Assembly: GCA_951213105.1 (NCBI GenBank)
Contig: OX578146.1
Location: 115,284,387-115,348,386, forward strand
DNA from: Amaurobius ferox
Lineage: Eukaryota > Arthropoda > Arachnida > Araneae > Amaurobiidae
Length of the DNA stretch: 64,000 nucleotides
Direction of reading: 5' to 3'
Numbering within the stretch: position 1 is the first letter of the stretch; each line of letters starts with the position of its first letter. Below, in pieces: positions 46,757 to 57,419 of the stretch. The notes under the pieces are model-generated. The model did no database searches. It saw nothing but the letters and a program-made list of their open reading frames with translations, and had not been told where the DNA came from. Made by a program: the position numbers and the translations under genes.

Positions 46757-47065
46757 ACAACTAAAACAATCCATTACCGATGCCATATGAATTTAAACTT
46801 CCTATCGGTGAATCGGCTCAATCATTCACGTATGACTGTCCACACTTTCGAAGCTTTGATATAATGGTAAATTATGATCGGCATACTTAGATGTGATAAA
46901 TATTACATCTTTGATAAAATTGATCGCCTGCTGGTGTGTACTAATAAATTTTATTTAATGATATATGTTTATCACTCGTGTTAGAGCGCCGTGAAATTCA
47001 AATATGGCGATCGATTCAAACAGACGTGGAGCAACTGTAATTTATAAATAGGGTGCTGTTTTGTC
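46757..47065 (+). repeat. Unnamed ~320-bp repeat, right copy
   Basis: Diverged partner of 34760-35085 in the same orientation, with the shared blocks listed there. Class unknown. Confidence 0.65.
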
Positions 47066-47165
47066 ATTTGATTCGAAATTGAGAACTTGTGTCATAAAAA
47101 ATACACTACGTTGAAATAGTTTTACATTAATATTATAATAAAATTTGAAAATATTATATGCTGGT

Positions 47166-47335
47166 GGAGGACTGGAATAGCCCAGCGACTAATGCATGGG
47201 GACTATACTCTGTCAACTCCAGTTCGATTCCAGGGGTTACCATAAAACTGCCTCGTGTCTACGCGAAGTACGAACACGTTAAATCTGTAGATCCAAGAGT
47301 CATCCCGATAGGTGATTAGCAGGGCAAGGATTGCG
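47166..47335 (+). mobile_element. Diverged SINE, head and middle only
   Basis: A-box region GAATAGCCCAGCGACTAATGC (about 47175-47193), B box AGTTCGATTCC (about 47221), then CTACGCGAAGTACGAACACG and a decayed AGTCATCCCGATAGGTG block. It stops where the next SINE head begins. Confidence 0.7.
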
Positions 47336-48490
47336 AGGGGTGGAACAGCCCAGTGATTAGTCGCGGGGAGCCGAGTTCGATTCCCGGCTCTGCACAAACT
47401 GCCTCGTGTTCACGGGGTGTACGGGCACAGTGGTGTATATTTAAAATAAAACCTTTCTATGACTTACTTCAAAAATAATAAAAAGCAAAAATAAATTACC
47501 CAGTTTACATACAGTAAAAAATAAATTATTAAACATATAAGTATATTATGCAACAAAAATGCATTTTTGAAAATACTTATAATTTAACATTTTTTAAAAA
47601 TAAATAATTTAGAAAATTGTTTAAAATATACCGATTGTGATTGAATGTGTGAATATCATGAGAAAGCAGAGACTATTTTCAAGATGAGTTAAGCATATAT
47701 TTAGTGCTATTAAAGCATTTTCCTTCAGCAGAAGAACTTGTGACAATATTCCAGATTTTAAATCTGTGTAAATAAAATTGAAGATTTATTTGTCCGTCTG
47801 TTTGGATGTGTGTTTACATCATCATAACCTGCTTCGAATTTTATGACATTTTGTGAGTATCTGTGAAATAGCCCCACTTAAATTTAGTCCATATTTCGAG
47901 TTTCTTGAACCAGGAGTTGTCAATATATTCTTAAAAATCCTACAATTAAACCTTCCATTGATATAGCATTATGCAGACGATATTTTTTTTACCAATTTAT
48001 TTCAAGAAAATTATATCATGCCGCTTAGCAATGCAATGGATTTAAATCAAATACGCTTTCATGGCAGACGATTTTTATTAAATCTTCTCCACTTTAATTA
48101 ATAAAGAAATGTTTATAAAGTAAATTTTATCGAAATTGCTTTTCTGACTGGATTATATCAATTACGGCCTTCAGGTTTAAAGGCTACGATAATTATTGAT
48201 TTTTTCAATCTATTGCTTCATCTGTTTTGTTTTGGCAAAGATTTTTGAAATTCACATTGTAGTAAGGGTAATTTTCTACAAATACACGAGCATATCTTCT
48301 AATCTACTTTAAATATACACCCTTTATGTATGTAGGTCCGTAAGTCCTTCCGAGAGGTTGATGGTGAGGGAGGCAGAGTCCTTCTCGTTCCCTGGGAATG
48401 CCGCCTCCACTGGGTTTCGGTCTAAATTGGGTGGCACTTCTTGACCGTCCAAACAGATACCCAACATCTTCAGATAGGTCGGACGATCTG
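47336..48490 (+). mobile_element. SINE split by an 890-bp insert
   Basis: The head is at 47336-47431: GGTGGAACAGCCCAGTGATT as A-box region, GAGTTCGATTCCC as B box near 47370, then GTTCACGGGGTGTACGGGCAC. The continuation TAGGTCCGTAAGTCCTTCCG appears at 48333, through GGTCTAAATTGGGTGGCACT to GGTCGGACGATCTGGGTCG at 48495. The gap falls at the place where an intact SINE has only about 12 bp, so the 47432-48321 segment reads as an insertion. Joining the two halves is an inference. Confidence 0.6.
47432..48321. mobile_element. Possible DNA-transposon-like insert with short inverted ends
   Basis: Both ends carry GGTGTATATTTAAA, inward facing (47432-47445 and 48308-48321), 14 of 14 bp. The 890-bp interior is AT-rich and non-coding, with a TTTGTCCGTCTGTTTGG stretch near 47790. 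No target duplication is obvious. A non-autonomous element of unknown superfamily is the simplest reading. Confidence 0.5.
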
Positions 48491-48491
48491 G

Positions 48492-48570
48492 GTCGAAGAA
48501 GGAGGGTAAGAATGGCACGGTCACCGTGGTTGTTACCTCCATTGGATTCCGGCGGAAATTGTGTGGCAAG
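48492..48570 (+). mobile_element. SINE 3' fragment
   Basis: GAAGGAGGGTAAGAATGGCACGG continues into GGATTCCGGCGGAAATTGTG and TGGCAAGTCAG, a decayed version of the segment from GGAAGGAGGGTACGG to GGGTGGCACTT. It directly follows the previous SINE, so it may be a tandem join. Confidence 0.6.
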
Positions 48571-48574
48571 TCAG

Positions 48575-50034
48575 ACTTCTATCATGTTGTGTTTGGCGGT
48601 TTGGAACAATCAGAAGCTGCCTTTTATCTTCCTTTGTTATAGACTTCTGGCTTACAAATATGTTCTAGCCTTGTTCCAACAGGTGGGATGACTAACAACC
48701 ATAACAACATATACTGGAGGATAACCCCTGCATTGCACCTGATTTACAATATGTGGCATTCTACTGGAATTTATATAGTTTATCGAAAAGTGGTTTTAAA
48801 TATTTATTGTGATTCTGTCATTGAAAAAAACATTAGAATATTCGTTCAAGAATGAAAATATTATCTTCAGACACATTTAGGAACAATACATACGAATCCA
48901 GTTTATAAACCAGTTCATGAAGAACGTTACTTTTAATCAACGTAAAATAAAATTTGGTTTTATAATTTGGATACCATAATACGATATTTGAGTATATGAA
49001 ATAAAATTGTTTTGACAAAATATACCAAAAGTGCAAAGCATATGGAATTTTTTTTATAATTATTAGACACGGTCAGAGAGTTATTTAGGAAGCCACAGAT
49101 AGGTATTAATTAGGACATAGGTAGACATAGACATATGTAGGTATAAGTTTAGCTGATTTTTTGTACACAATGCCAAACAAGGTTACACTCCTCGTAAGAC
49201 TTACAAAGAAGCCTGCGTCATATTTGCACTATTTGGAAGGTTATTGACACATTCTAAGATGCCATTACCATATAAGATGACAATCTCACTAAACACAATC
49301 TATAAAAGTTGCACAATACAATCGTATATGACAATCGCACGTGACAATCGCACTAGATACAATCTACAGAAATTGCACAAGATGTGCACCGGTAACTGTT
49401 GTCTCGCACAATTTCAACGTTAAAACCATTATTAAACTGAGAAATCATGGATTTTTGAAATAATGTGTTGAATCCCATTAACACATTATTAAATTAATTA
49501 AAACACCATCGCTTCATAGAGAGTCATTCAAAAATTAATAGGAGCGTAGATCAACTCGACTTTCTCATAATATTAATCTCTTTTTAAGTAGCTTGTGGGT
49601 TTATTTATTTATTTTCAAATTTTAGAAGAAGAATTTTAAAGCAGAGGTATCTTTAATCCAAATGATTACAATTATCGCATCTTAACCTTCACTTTAAAAT
49701 ACTTCACAAACATCTTTAGATTCATACCATACTTGAAAATGAACCTCCCTGAAGGAGTAACTTGCTCCTTCCCGAATTGGTGTAATGACGCCAGGAACAA
49801 AAAATCTTTGTTGCGGCTATTTCTCACAACAATGAATAAAACTATTAAGCCTCGAGACATTTTAGAGTTTTTTGTCCTATGCTGATATGAAATTTATGAA
49901 ATATGAAATTTCTAATCAGTTTTCGCTCGAATGTAAAAATAAAATCTATCTAGTTCTTGAGTTTTCGATAACAAAGCCGGTAATAAAATTTAGTTCCATT
50001 AATATTTATGGCAGCTTTCGTTTACACAAGAGAT
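48575..50034. other. AT-rich DNA, nothing recognised
   Basis: No gene or repeat family supported. Near 49315-49370 the phrase GACAATCGCAC is repeated, too short to classify. Confidence 0.3.
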
Positions 50035-50175
50035 CGACCAGACATACGGACATCACGCCTAAAAATAGTCAAAACATGTTTAGGAGGTCTTAAAACATAT
50101 ATTGGCAGCAAAATATCGCACTCGAAAATTTTCGCGAAAACAATACTTTCTTTATACTTACTATATTACATATAA
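50035..50175 (-). mobile_element. Degenerate end of hairpin-ended repeat
   Basis: On the minus strand: a decayed hairpin (ATATGTAATATAGTAAGTAT), then AAAGTATTGTTTTCGCGAAAAT and CGAGTGCG, then TAAGACCTCCTAAACATG and GGCGTGATGTCCG. The order follows the 17511 and 56479 copies. The rest is missing. Confidence 0.45.
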
Positions 50176-50179
50176 GAAA

Positions 50180-52429
50180 TAAACTGTTATATAATTAATG
50201 CTGCCTCCATAGTCACCCAAACACGATATTTCGGGTAACATTGATTGATTTGATACATTGAAATTAGGTTTCGTAAACATATAATGAAATCATCATTAAT
50301 GCTACTTGATGATTTGATGCATTGATACTTTGTTATACTTGAATAGCTAATGGTTTTCAAGTGGTTTCTGTGTAGCATCATGCTTCTCTGGTTACATTTC
50401 CAAGGACCTTTCATATCATTTTCAACTCTATCAATTCATCTTAGTGTGATGTGATTATTAAAAGCACTATGATGATTTATTAAACATTTTTAATATGTAC
50501 CATTACAAATTTAAATAAAAATGATGTAATTACTATTGTAAAGTAATAGTTAATTATCCTGTGGCTGTAATTTGATTTATAATAGAGGACGGAAAATTAA
50601 AAGAGCTTTTTCGTAGCTACTGTAAATGTTTGGTTTTCTTCTCCGAGTTTAGGCGTTTGTTCCTTTAAAAGATATAAAAAAGATCAGTTTATTTTGACAT
50701 TAGATAAATATTTAAATTTAGAATTAAAATACGCTTTTAAAACTGGGTGAAAAGACTGTTTACCTAATTGATTATCGGATTAAGAAGGAATACAAAGAGA
50801 AAAAAAAATATTTAGAAAAACTCGATGAATACTGAACGGTAACTTAATATTATACCAAACTGTCATACTTAGGTTGAGTGAATTTATTGCTTAAGAATAA
50901 TACCTCATTCCTAAATAGAAGATTGAGAATAGGTTTAAAGATATAGATATGCAATACATTAAATATGCGTATACTTTAGAGATATGTATACTTTTACTTA
51001 AAGTATTATATACTTTAGATATGTAACAATATCTAAAGTAAGAGTGCCCACTGATGTTTTTCGTATATTATTCTCCTGCGGTGTCCGCAGTTAGACACGA
51101 GTTTTATAAAAAGACGATTTCATTAACTATTGATTAATTTATTTTCTCAAAATAGTTGATTAAAAGGCACTTGCCGTAGCCCATCCACTATAAGCGCAGA
51201 TCAGGGCTAAAAAACGAACACCAAGAACGTTCATCTCGAACGAATCGAATCGTTACGTAGCTTTTTCAAAAATATATTCGACAAATGAAATGCTAGTATC
51301 CAAATAAGAACAGTGTCAAGTAAGTGGCATTAACTTTCGAATGATAAATTATCTCTCATTGAGTTCGGCATTACTGAACGACGCCATTGTTAAATCTAGT
51401 TAGGTAGCAAAGTTAGTTAAATGGTTAAATACAAAGTATGGATCGACATGATGATGGCATAATAGCTTTGGCTGCAGAAATTAAATTTGAAGAATTGGTA
51501 AAAGTTTTAGTAATTGCAACCGAAGTTGATTTATGGATGTTCCTATATTTCCCAAATGAAAGTTTTAATTAATGATAACTAAGTCAAAGTTAATTGTATT
51601 AGAGCCAAGTTTTTCAGCTCAACTAAATATGGTATGAGAAACATGTTAATAATTTGATTTTTTTCGATAGCGAGGCTGTATAAAAAGTAAATTTTGTTAA
51701 CTACCAACAAAAATATAAAACAGCATTTTAATTAATATTTTTATAACTTCCTATGGGTCTACATCATATTGCTCAGTCTGAAACAGGTATTTGTTTGGGT
51801 TAATTAGAGTTAAATACCCAGACTTGAAGATGAATTTAATTCTGATTAATCATCGAATTTAGGCCGGAGCTGTTATTTTCTCTTATCGGCAATATGGCCG
51901 TGGTTTTGCTTCTATGGTGATGTTAATATTACTTGAATTTTTATTTTTACAAATAACTATAGACCAAGACTAAGGATAAAATAGAATGTAACATATCACT
52001 ATAATGTAAAGGGGGAGAGGGAAAGATGAGTATGCAAAAAACATAATTAAATATATATATATATATATATAAATAAAGGCAAACACTACAAAAATGAGAA
52101 AAGGCAATAATAAATAGCTCAAGATTGAAGATCAAGACATGGAGAACATTCAACTGAAACTACACAAACGGCTGCTACACAAACGGCAAAAATAGTAAGC
52201 AATATCAGACTCAGACCTTGTGGTATGTGGTTGTATATATATATATATATATATATAATGTATAAGATGGAAAATGGAAGTTATTAAAGATATTGAAGTG
52301 TTATAGCATATATGCGCAAAGCAGCTGCAAATACTATACACGATATAAATATAAAAAGTATGAAAAGAATTTTAGAATTGAAAAAAGAAGGAAGGCTTAG
52401 CGAGAAGCTTACTTAATGGCGGTAAGGGG
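50180..52429. other. AT-rich DNA with two short AT microsatellites
   Basis: No gene recognised. Uninterrupted AT runs lie near 52050-52071 and 52235-52256. Confidence 0.35.
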
Positions 52430-52545
52430 TTGTGACCTTACACCCCAGTTGTCAACAAGCTTGTCATAAATGCCGCGGCATTGCACTCCTGGACGCCAGC
52501 CCTGGCTGAAGCCAACCCCCGGAGTGACAATAACAATTATCACAA
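52430..52545 (-). ncRNA. GC-rich foldable tail downstream of the RT fragment
   Basis: On the minus strand, downstream of the RT fragment, the base composition jumps and several helices can form: CACTCC with GGAGTG, TGGC/GCCA around TTCA, the palindrome TGCCGCGGCA, the palindrome ACAAGCTTGT, and GTAAGG with CCTTAC around TCACAACC. The density of pairings in about 110 nt is unusual for this window. It probably is the 3' terminal region of the retroelement. No known ribozyme core (for example CTGATGA...GAAA of the hammerhead) is present, so a catalytic role is not claimed. Confidence 0.35.
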
Positions 52546-52689
52546 GACCGTTAAAAAAGAAAAGTCCAATGGTAATATGAAGACCATCACTGGATGAGCA
52601 ACTAGTTCTTTAGACCACAATGACCTGTATATAACTTCGTGTTATCGTTCTGCGGTCCTGTTATTCATAGTATGCAAACCTTCATCTGC

Positions 52690-53058
52690 TTAATGATATA
52701 AAATAGATTTTAACTTTGAACAATAAGCATTATTGTTACTGTATAAATTATCAATATAATGTAGCATAAAAGGAATTGGATATTGCTGTAGATATGCTTG
52801 CTGTAGAAATGTCCGATCAAAATCAATACGGATGTCTTCATTGTAGATAATTCTCTGAATTCTAGCCAATCCCTCCAAGAATGCATTCCTAAATATATTC
52901 AAGTGAAGATTGGAATTCCAATTGATCAGACCGTTTATAGGTATATTAGAACATTTTCTTTTATCATAGATAGTAAAACTTATAGGTATTTTACTGAAAT
53001 CTATACTTAAATCTAAAAATTCCACTACATTTTTAAGTGCAGCAGGATTTTCTTTCAA
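52690..53058 (-). pseudogene. Reverse-transcriptase C-terminal fragment, YDKR type
   Basis: 122 codons on the minus strand. [24 protein letters not shown] is followed by SNLHLNIFRN...LARIQRI and YPIPF. The order FLDL-x-IYDKR-x-SN-x-RN-x-R-x-YP is that of the segment after the catalytic core in a divergent group of metazoan and fungal retroelement RTs with Penelope-like features. The catalytic YxDD part is not visible upstream, where an AT satellite begins, so it is a truncated remnant. The paralogous fragment at 54668-54959 supports the family call. Exact superfamily uncertain. Confidence 0.5.
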
Positions 53059-53089
53059 AATTATTACCCACCAAACTTAATTTTGAAAG

Positions 53090-53095
<6 letters not shown>
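53047..53095. repeat. 17-bp inverted repeat at the satellite edge
   Basis: ATTTTCTTTCAAAATTA (about 53047-53063) faces its complement TAATTTTGAAAGAAAAT (about 53079-53095) across a 15-nt loop. A further AATTTTGAAAGAAAAT follows after the first AT run, near 53126-53141. Confidence 0.85.
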
Positions 53096-53132
<37 letters not shown>

Positions 53133-53137
53133 GAAAG

Positions 53138-53199
<62 letters not shown>

Positions 53200-53244
53200 C
53201 ATTATATATACATATATATATATATACATTATATATATATATAC

Positions 53245-53293
<49 letters not shown>
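53093..53293. repeat. AT-dinucleotide satellite
   Basis: About 200 bp of almost pure AT alternation broken by ATACAT and ATTATATATAC phrases and one AATTTTGAAAGAAAAT. Open frames of YIYI repeats here are meaningless. Confidence 0.95.
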
Positions 53294-53296
<3 letters not shown>

Positions 53297-53490
53297 TAAT
53301 GTTTTTACCTTATTTATAGAAACAAAAATAAATCGAACCAAAATCTATAGTTAACTTTAATTTATTCAGAGGCATTTTAAGCCTTGTACTTTATAACAAC
53401 TAGATATTTCAATGTTGTCAGATGTATACTCAAACCATTAGACTTCTGCAAGGCTTAGCTAGCTCAAGCTGCCTAGCTAATCTACCGGAT

Positions 53491-54433
53491 AATTATAATT
53501 AAAGTTGCGATTTTAAAGCGCTGTAAAGTAAGAACTACTGGTCAGAATGACCTGATATTTGAACTGAGTATACATGAAGCAATGGCATTTTGTTTAGGGA
53601 AAAAAAATTATTTCAAAAATGTACCGATAGATGGCAATGTACGGATTCAACATGGAATTTACTTGACGAAAAACGAAAACATTAGCCGCTAGGTTGCGCG
53701 CGGAAGAACACCTCTAATCTGGAGGTATGCTAATTACGACTGGGAATGCGCACTTTACATTACAATTGTAATAAAAACGAGGAGCACATGCAGTTCTCTG
53801 GCTATCACAACTTTATGCAAGATGGCGCTCCTCCGCACATTGCAACACCAGTCAAGCAGTTACTGAATATCCATTTCGAAAATGTCAGGATTATCAGCCT
53901 CATTTTCCCACAGTCTGACCGCCACGTTCACTTGACCTTAATCCTTGTGACTTCTTGTTTTGGGGGCACTTCAAGGATGTGGTGTACAGTGGTCGGATTG
54001 CGAACTTTGCTGACATTAAAAGCACGCATTACTCACCACATCCCTACTGATACACTCCGATCTGTTGCGGAACATTCTATTTTGCGCTTCCAACTCGTAA
54101 CCAAGCACGGTGGACAGCATATTGAACAATCTTTGCGTATATCGTAGGTGTTTGTTTCATGTTTTCTTGATGTTTCGATTAATTATTAAATAAAGTGATG
54201 TTGATTAAATTGTCGTTTTCTTTAGTTGCCTATTAGTTTCTTTCTGCTAACAACACACCCCGTGTTTGGTAAATACAGCGCCGTCTATCGGTACATTTTT
54301 GAAGTATATTTTTTCCTTCGCCAAACAAAATTCCATTGCTTCACGTATACTCATGTCAAACTTCAAGTCATTCTGACCAGTGGCTCTTACTTTATAATTA
54401 AAGTTGCGATGTTAAAACGCTGTAATCACCCTG
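53491..54433 (+). mobile_element. Tc1/mariner-like element, internally deleted
   Basis: Inner inverted repeats of about 115 bp face each other: AAGTAAGAACTACTGGTCAG onward (53524-53637) against 54277-54392, including GTACCGATAGAYGGC at the inner ends. The right tip is GCTGTAATCACCCTG followed by TA, as expected for this superfamily. At the left, the outermost ~32 bp (TTATAATTAAAGTTGCG... to CGCTGTAA) run in the same direction as at the right end instead of inverted. The transposase inside is a fragment. The element is 943 bp and cannot move itself. Confidence 0.65.
53756..54147 (+). pseudogene. Transposase C-terminal remnant (DDE type)
   Basis: The reading frame gives FMQDGAPPHIATPVKQLL with the second catalytic aspartate (near 53819). 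After a frame change it gives HFPTV(stop)PPRS and DLNPCDFLFWGHFKDVVYSG with the third aspartate (near 53938). After a second frame change it gives LKARITHHIPTDTLRSVAEH and a FQLV...GGQHIEQ end. These are the conserved C-terminal blocks of a common insect and arachnid Tc1-like (DDE_3) transposase. At least two frameshifts, one stop and loss of the N-terminal two thirds make it a pseudogene. Confidence 0.8.
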
Positions 54434-54667
54434 TATATTTATTATGACAGTATATTTATGTGACATTATATTATATGACAGTATATGACCTGTATATTTA
54501 TATATAATACATTGTTATGACAAAGACTTTTCTAATTCTAATTATCAAATTACCAATATATCATCAATAAATCGGTTCATCATTTTCGAAAATGATAATA
54601 TTTTCTCACTCATTACCCTTCCTACTTTGAACTATTACATAATGATAAATCTACATTCAATAATATA

Positions 54668-54959
54668 AGGCTACTTATATCTTACAGTATTACTTTACAA
54701 TGATAATAAATTAGTATTTGATATTTATGACAGAATTAAGCAATGTAAATTTGAAACTACTAATATGCAGTATTTCCCAGCTAATCTTTCCCGTGGCATT
54801 TTTAGAAATGTTATTAATAATAGCTTGCTTCGAATTAATATATTGTGTTCTAAACAAAATATAAATCAAAATAATTTAGAATTTCAAAATAAATGTTTTA
54901 AATATTCATATCCTGAAAAGTTTTATCAACAGTTAGTGTCAATTTTGTGTTTAAACTAA
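54668..54959 (+). pseudogene. Reverse-transcriptase C-terminal fragment, second copy
   Basis: The frame from about 54668 to TAA at 54957 reads YLYLTVLLYNDNKLVFDIYD, then MQYFPANLSRGIFRNVINNS, LLRIN and YPEKFYQQL. It aligns with the minus-strand fragment at 52690-53058 (FLDL/IYDKR/SNLHLNIFRN/R/YPxxF). The sequences are diverged, so they are different families or old copies of the same group. Frame upstream breaks quickly. The GC-rich tail of the other copy is not seen here. Confidence 0.45.
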
Positions 54960-55270
54960 GAAGCTAACTTTCCTGCTTTGTCATCCCCCGTAATTGGTTT
55001 TACGAGTCAGATGGTTTCGCCTCCTACTCACAGACGCTCGCTGATAGACATGTTTTAAGCTAAACTAAAGTTTATATTGAAAACTGGTTCATTTCAGTGT
55101 ATTCCCTACTATTTCTCTACAAATGTACTAAATTGCATAATTTTATATGCTATAGATTTTGCAGTGTGAGACAAACAAATTTGAGGAAACGCTCATGCAG
55201 AAGAAAATTGTTCATTTTAAGTGCATAAAAAGTAGAATAATTAATACATTACACCGACATTTAAAAAATC
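54960..55270. other. Intervening DNA, nothing recognised
   Basis: About 310 bp between the RT fragment and the hairpin-ended repeat. Moderately GC-rich at its start (54985-55050) but no family recognised. Confidence 0.3.
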
Positions 55271-56165
55271 TGATGTGGGCAACACATGACTTTCCTTATA
55301 TAATGCAATAAATTTACTACTTTTACAGTTAAAAGAAATGTTATTCCTATAGTAGATACTTACATTCTTTCTAAGATATTGAATTTTCTTCAATGAATCG
55401 TCATTTTCATTGATTTAGCGTCATTTTTAACAATTTTGCGTGTTTTTTGTTAATTTGGCAACAATTAAAAATGTCGCCAAGTTGGCGACATTCCGCCAAA
55501 TTCGTCGCCAAAGAGTCGCCAAGCGTTATGGACGGAGAAATAAGTTATTCTTACAGCAGATAAATGACTATTAGCGTTCAAATACAAAAGTATTACTCAA
55601 AGTATCTTTTTTCATAAATGGAATGAGCTAGATCCACGAGAATGATGTCACCCAGTTTATCGCATGGTATTACATATGAAAAGTGAACATGTTTCTCAAT
55701 AGGAAATATTTTTTTTTATTTTATATAACTTTTTGATAAGTTTTTTTTAAATTGTGCAATATCTCGAGAAAGGTTCATGTTAGCGTTCTAAAATTTATGT
55801 CAATCGTTTTCTAACGAAAAATTACATAAGAAATGTCTATTTGATTAATTTTATTAGCGGTTTTGATTTTTTGACGATTTTTTCAAAATTTCACTCGAAA
55901 ATTTAGGAGGGTTCTGGACATTCGATTGCGTATAAAAACAATAGACTTCCAATGTTTATGGGTTGTGATTTTTGTACCAAATTTCGTTCAAATCGGTCCA
56001 TTCATTCGTCAGTTATCGTCTTCACACACACACACAGACATCACTTCAAAAATGTTTGATTCGTGATCAGGGATGCTTGAAACGTTCTCTCCTGTCGAAA
56101 ACTCGAATTCGAATTTTCGACCCCGTCACAATACTTTCCTTATACATTATGTATATAAGGAAAGC
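55271..56165 (-). mobile_element. Hairpin-ended repeat, full length (subfamily 1)
   Basis: Minus-strand element of 895 bp: a terminal hairpin near 56120-56165 (ACTTTCCTTATACATTATG with TATATAAGGAAAG), GTGACGGGGTC, GAATTCGAGTTTTCGACAGG, a short TG core, the GAAATTTGGTAC block, GAACGCTAACATGAACC, and a perfect 23-bp palindrome at 55470-55492 (arms AATGTCGCCAA around one base). It ends AAAGTCATGTGTTGCCCACATCA. Non-coding. Confidence 0.78.
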
Positions 56166-56478
56166 AAAAAGACTCCGTCTTGCAAAATGTCCAATGTGTA
56201 GATACATACCTGCCAAAAATTGTGGTCTTACCGAATGTCTGTCCGAATGTCTGCTTGCTAGCCTGTCCGAAACGCGAACTCGCAGCTCAAATATAACGTT
56301 TTTGAGTGGTAGTTATTTTTTGCAGAAACAGCTCCAGCAGTCGGTTTTCGATTGAAGAGTCAATCAGTGTTGTCAACACTTGGAAGGACCTTACTGTTAA
56401 AATCAGGGCAGAAGTTGGTTAAATCTTCAATTGTTGTGAATGGTGACCTACATAAATAACCTTGCAAACTTAGATTTT

Positions 56479-56615
56479 TACTTTCTTTATATACATAATG
56501 TATAAGGAAAGTATTGTGACGGGGTCAAAAATTCGAATTCGAGTTTTCGAAGGGAGAGCACGTTTCAAGCATCCCTGATCACGAATCAAACATTTATGAA
56601 GTGATGTCTGGGTGC

Positions 56616-56650
<35 letters not shown>

Positions 56651-57419
56651 AGTGAGTCTGTGGAGACAATAACTGACGAATAAATGGACCGATTCGAACA
56701 AAATTTGGTACAAAAATCACAATCTGTAAAAACTGGATGCCTATTGTTTTTATACGCAATCGAATGTTCTGAACCCCCCTAAATTTTCGAGTGAAATTTT
56801 GAAAAAATCGTCAAAAAATCAAAACCGCTAATAAAGTTACGCAAATAGACATTTTTAATGTAATTTTTCATTAGAAAACGATTGACATAACTTATAGAAC
56901 GCTAACATGAACTGTTCTCGAGATATTACACATTTTTAAAAAAAATTATCAAAAAGTTATATAAAATAAAAATATAAATATTTCCTATTGAGGAACATGT
57001 TCACTTTTCATATGTAATACCATGCGATAAATTGGGTGACATCATTCTCGTGGATGATCTAGCTGGTTCCATTCATGAAAAAAGATACTTTGAGTAATAC
57101 TTTTGTATTTGAACGCCAAAAGTCATTTATCTGCTGTAAGAATAACTTATTTCTCCGTCCATAACGCTTGGCGAGATTTTGGCAACGATTTTGGCGAAAT
57201 GTCGCCAACTTGGCGACATTTTTATTTGTTGCCAAATTAACAAAAATCTCGCCAAATTGATAAAAATGACGCTAAATTAATGAAAATGACGACTAATTGA
57301 AGGAAATTCAATATCTTGGAAAGAATATAAGTATCTACTATAAGAATAACATTTTTTTTAACTGTAAAAGTAGTTAATGCATTGCATTTTATAAGGAAAG
57401 TCATGTGTTGCCCACATCA
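56479..57419 (+). mobile_element. Hairpin-ended repeat, full length (subfamily 1), inverted partner
   Basis: 941-bp plus-strand copy with the same order of blocks, including a longer (TG)n core (about 56617-56650), AAAATTTGGTACAAAAATCAC, GAACGCTAACATGAACTG, the 23-bp palindrome at 57198-57220 and the CATGTGTTGCCCACATCA end. Together with 55271-56165 it forms an inverted pair around a 313-bp spacer. Confidence 0.78.

Noticed and set aside
52430..52545. Hammerhead ribozyme near the Penelope-like fragment
   Set aside because: The conserved CTGATGA and GAAA core elements are not present in either strand.
53037..53341. Open frames of YIYI repeats on both strands
   Set aside because: Produced by the AT dinucleotide satellite.
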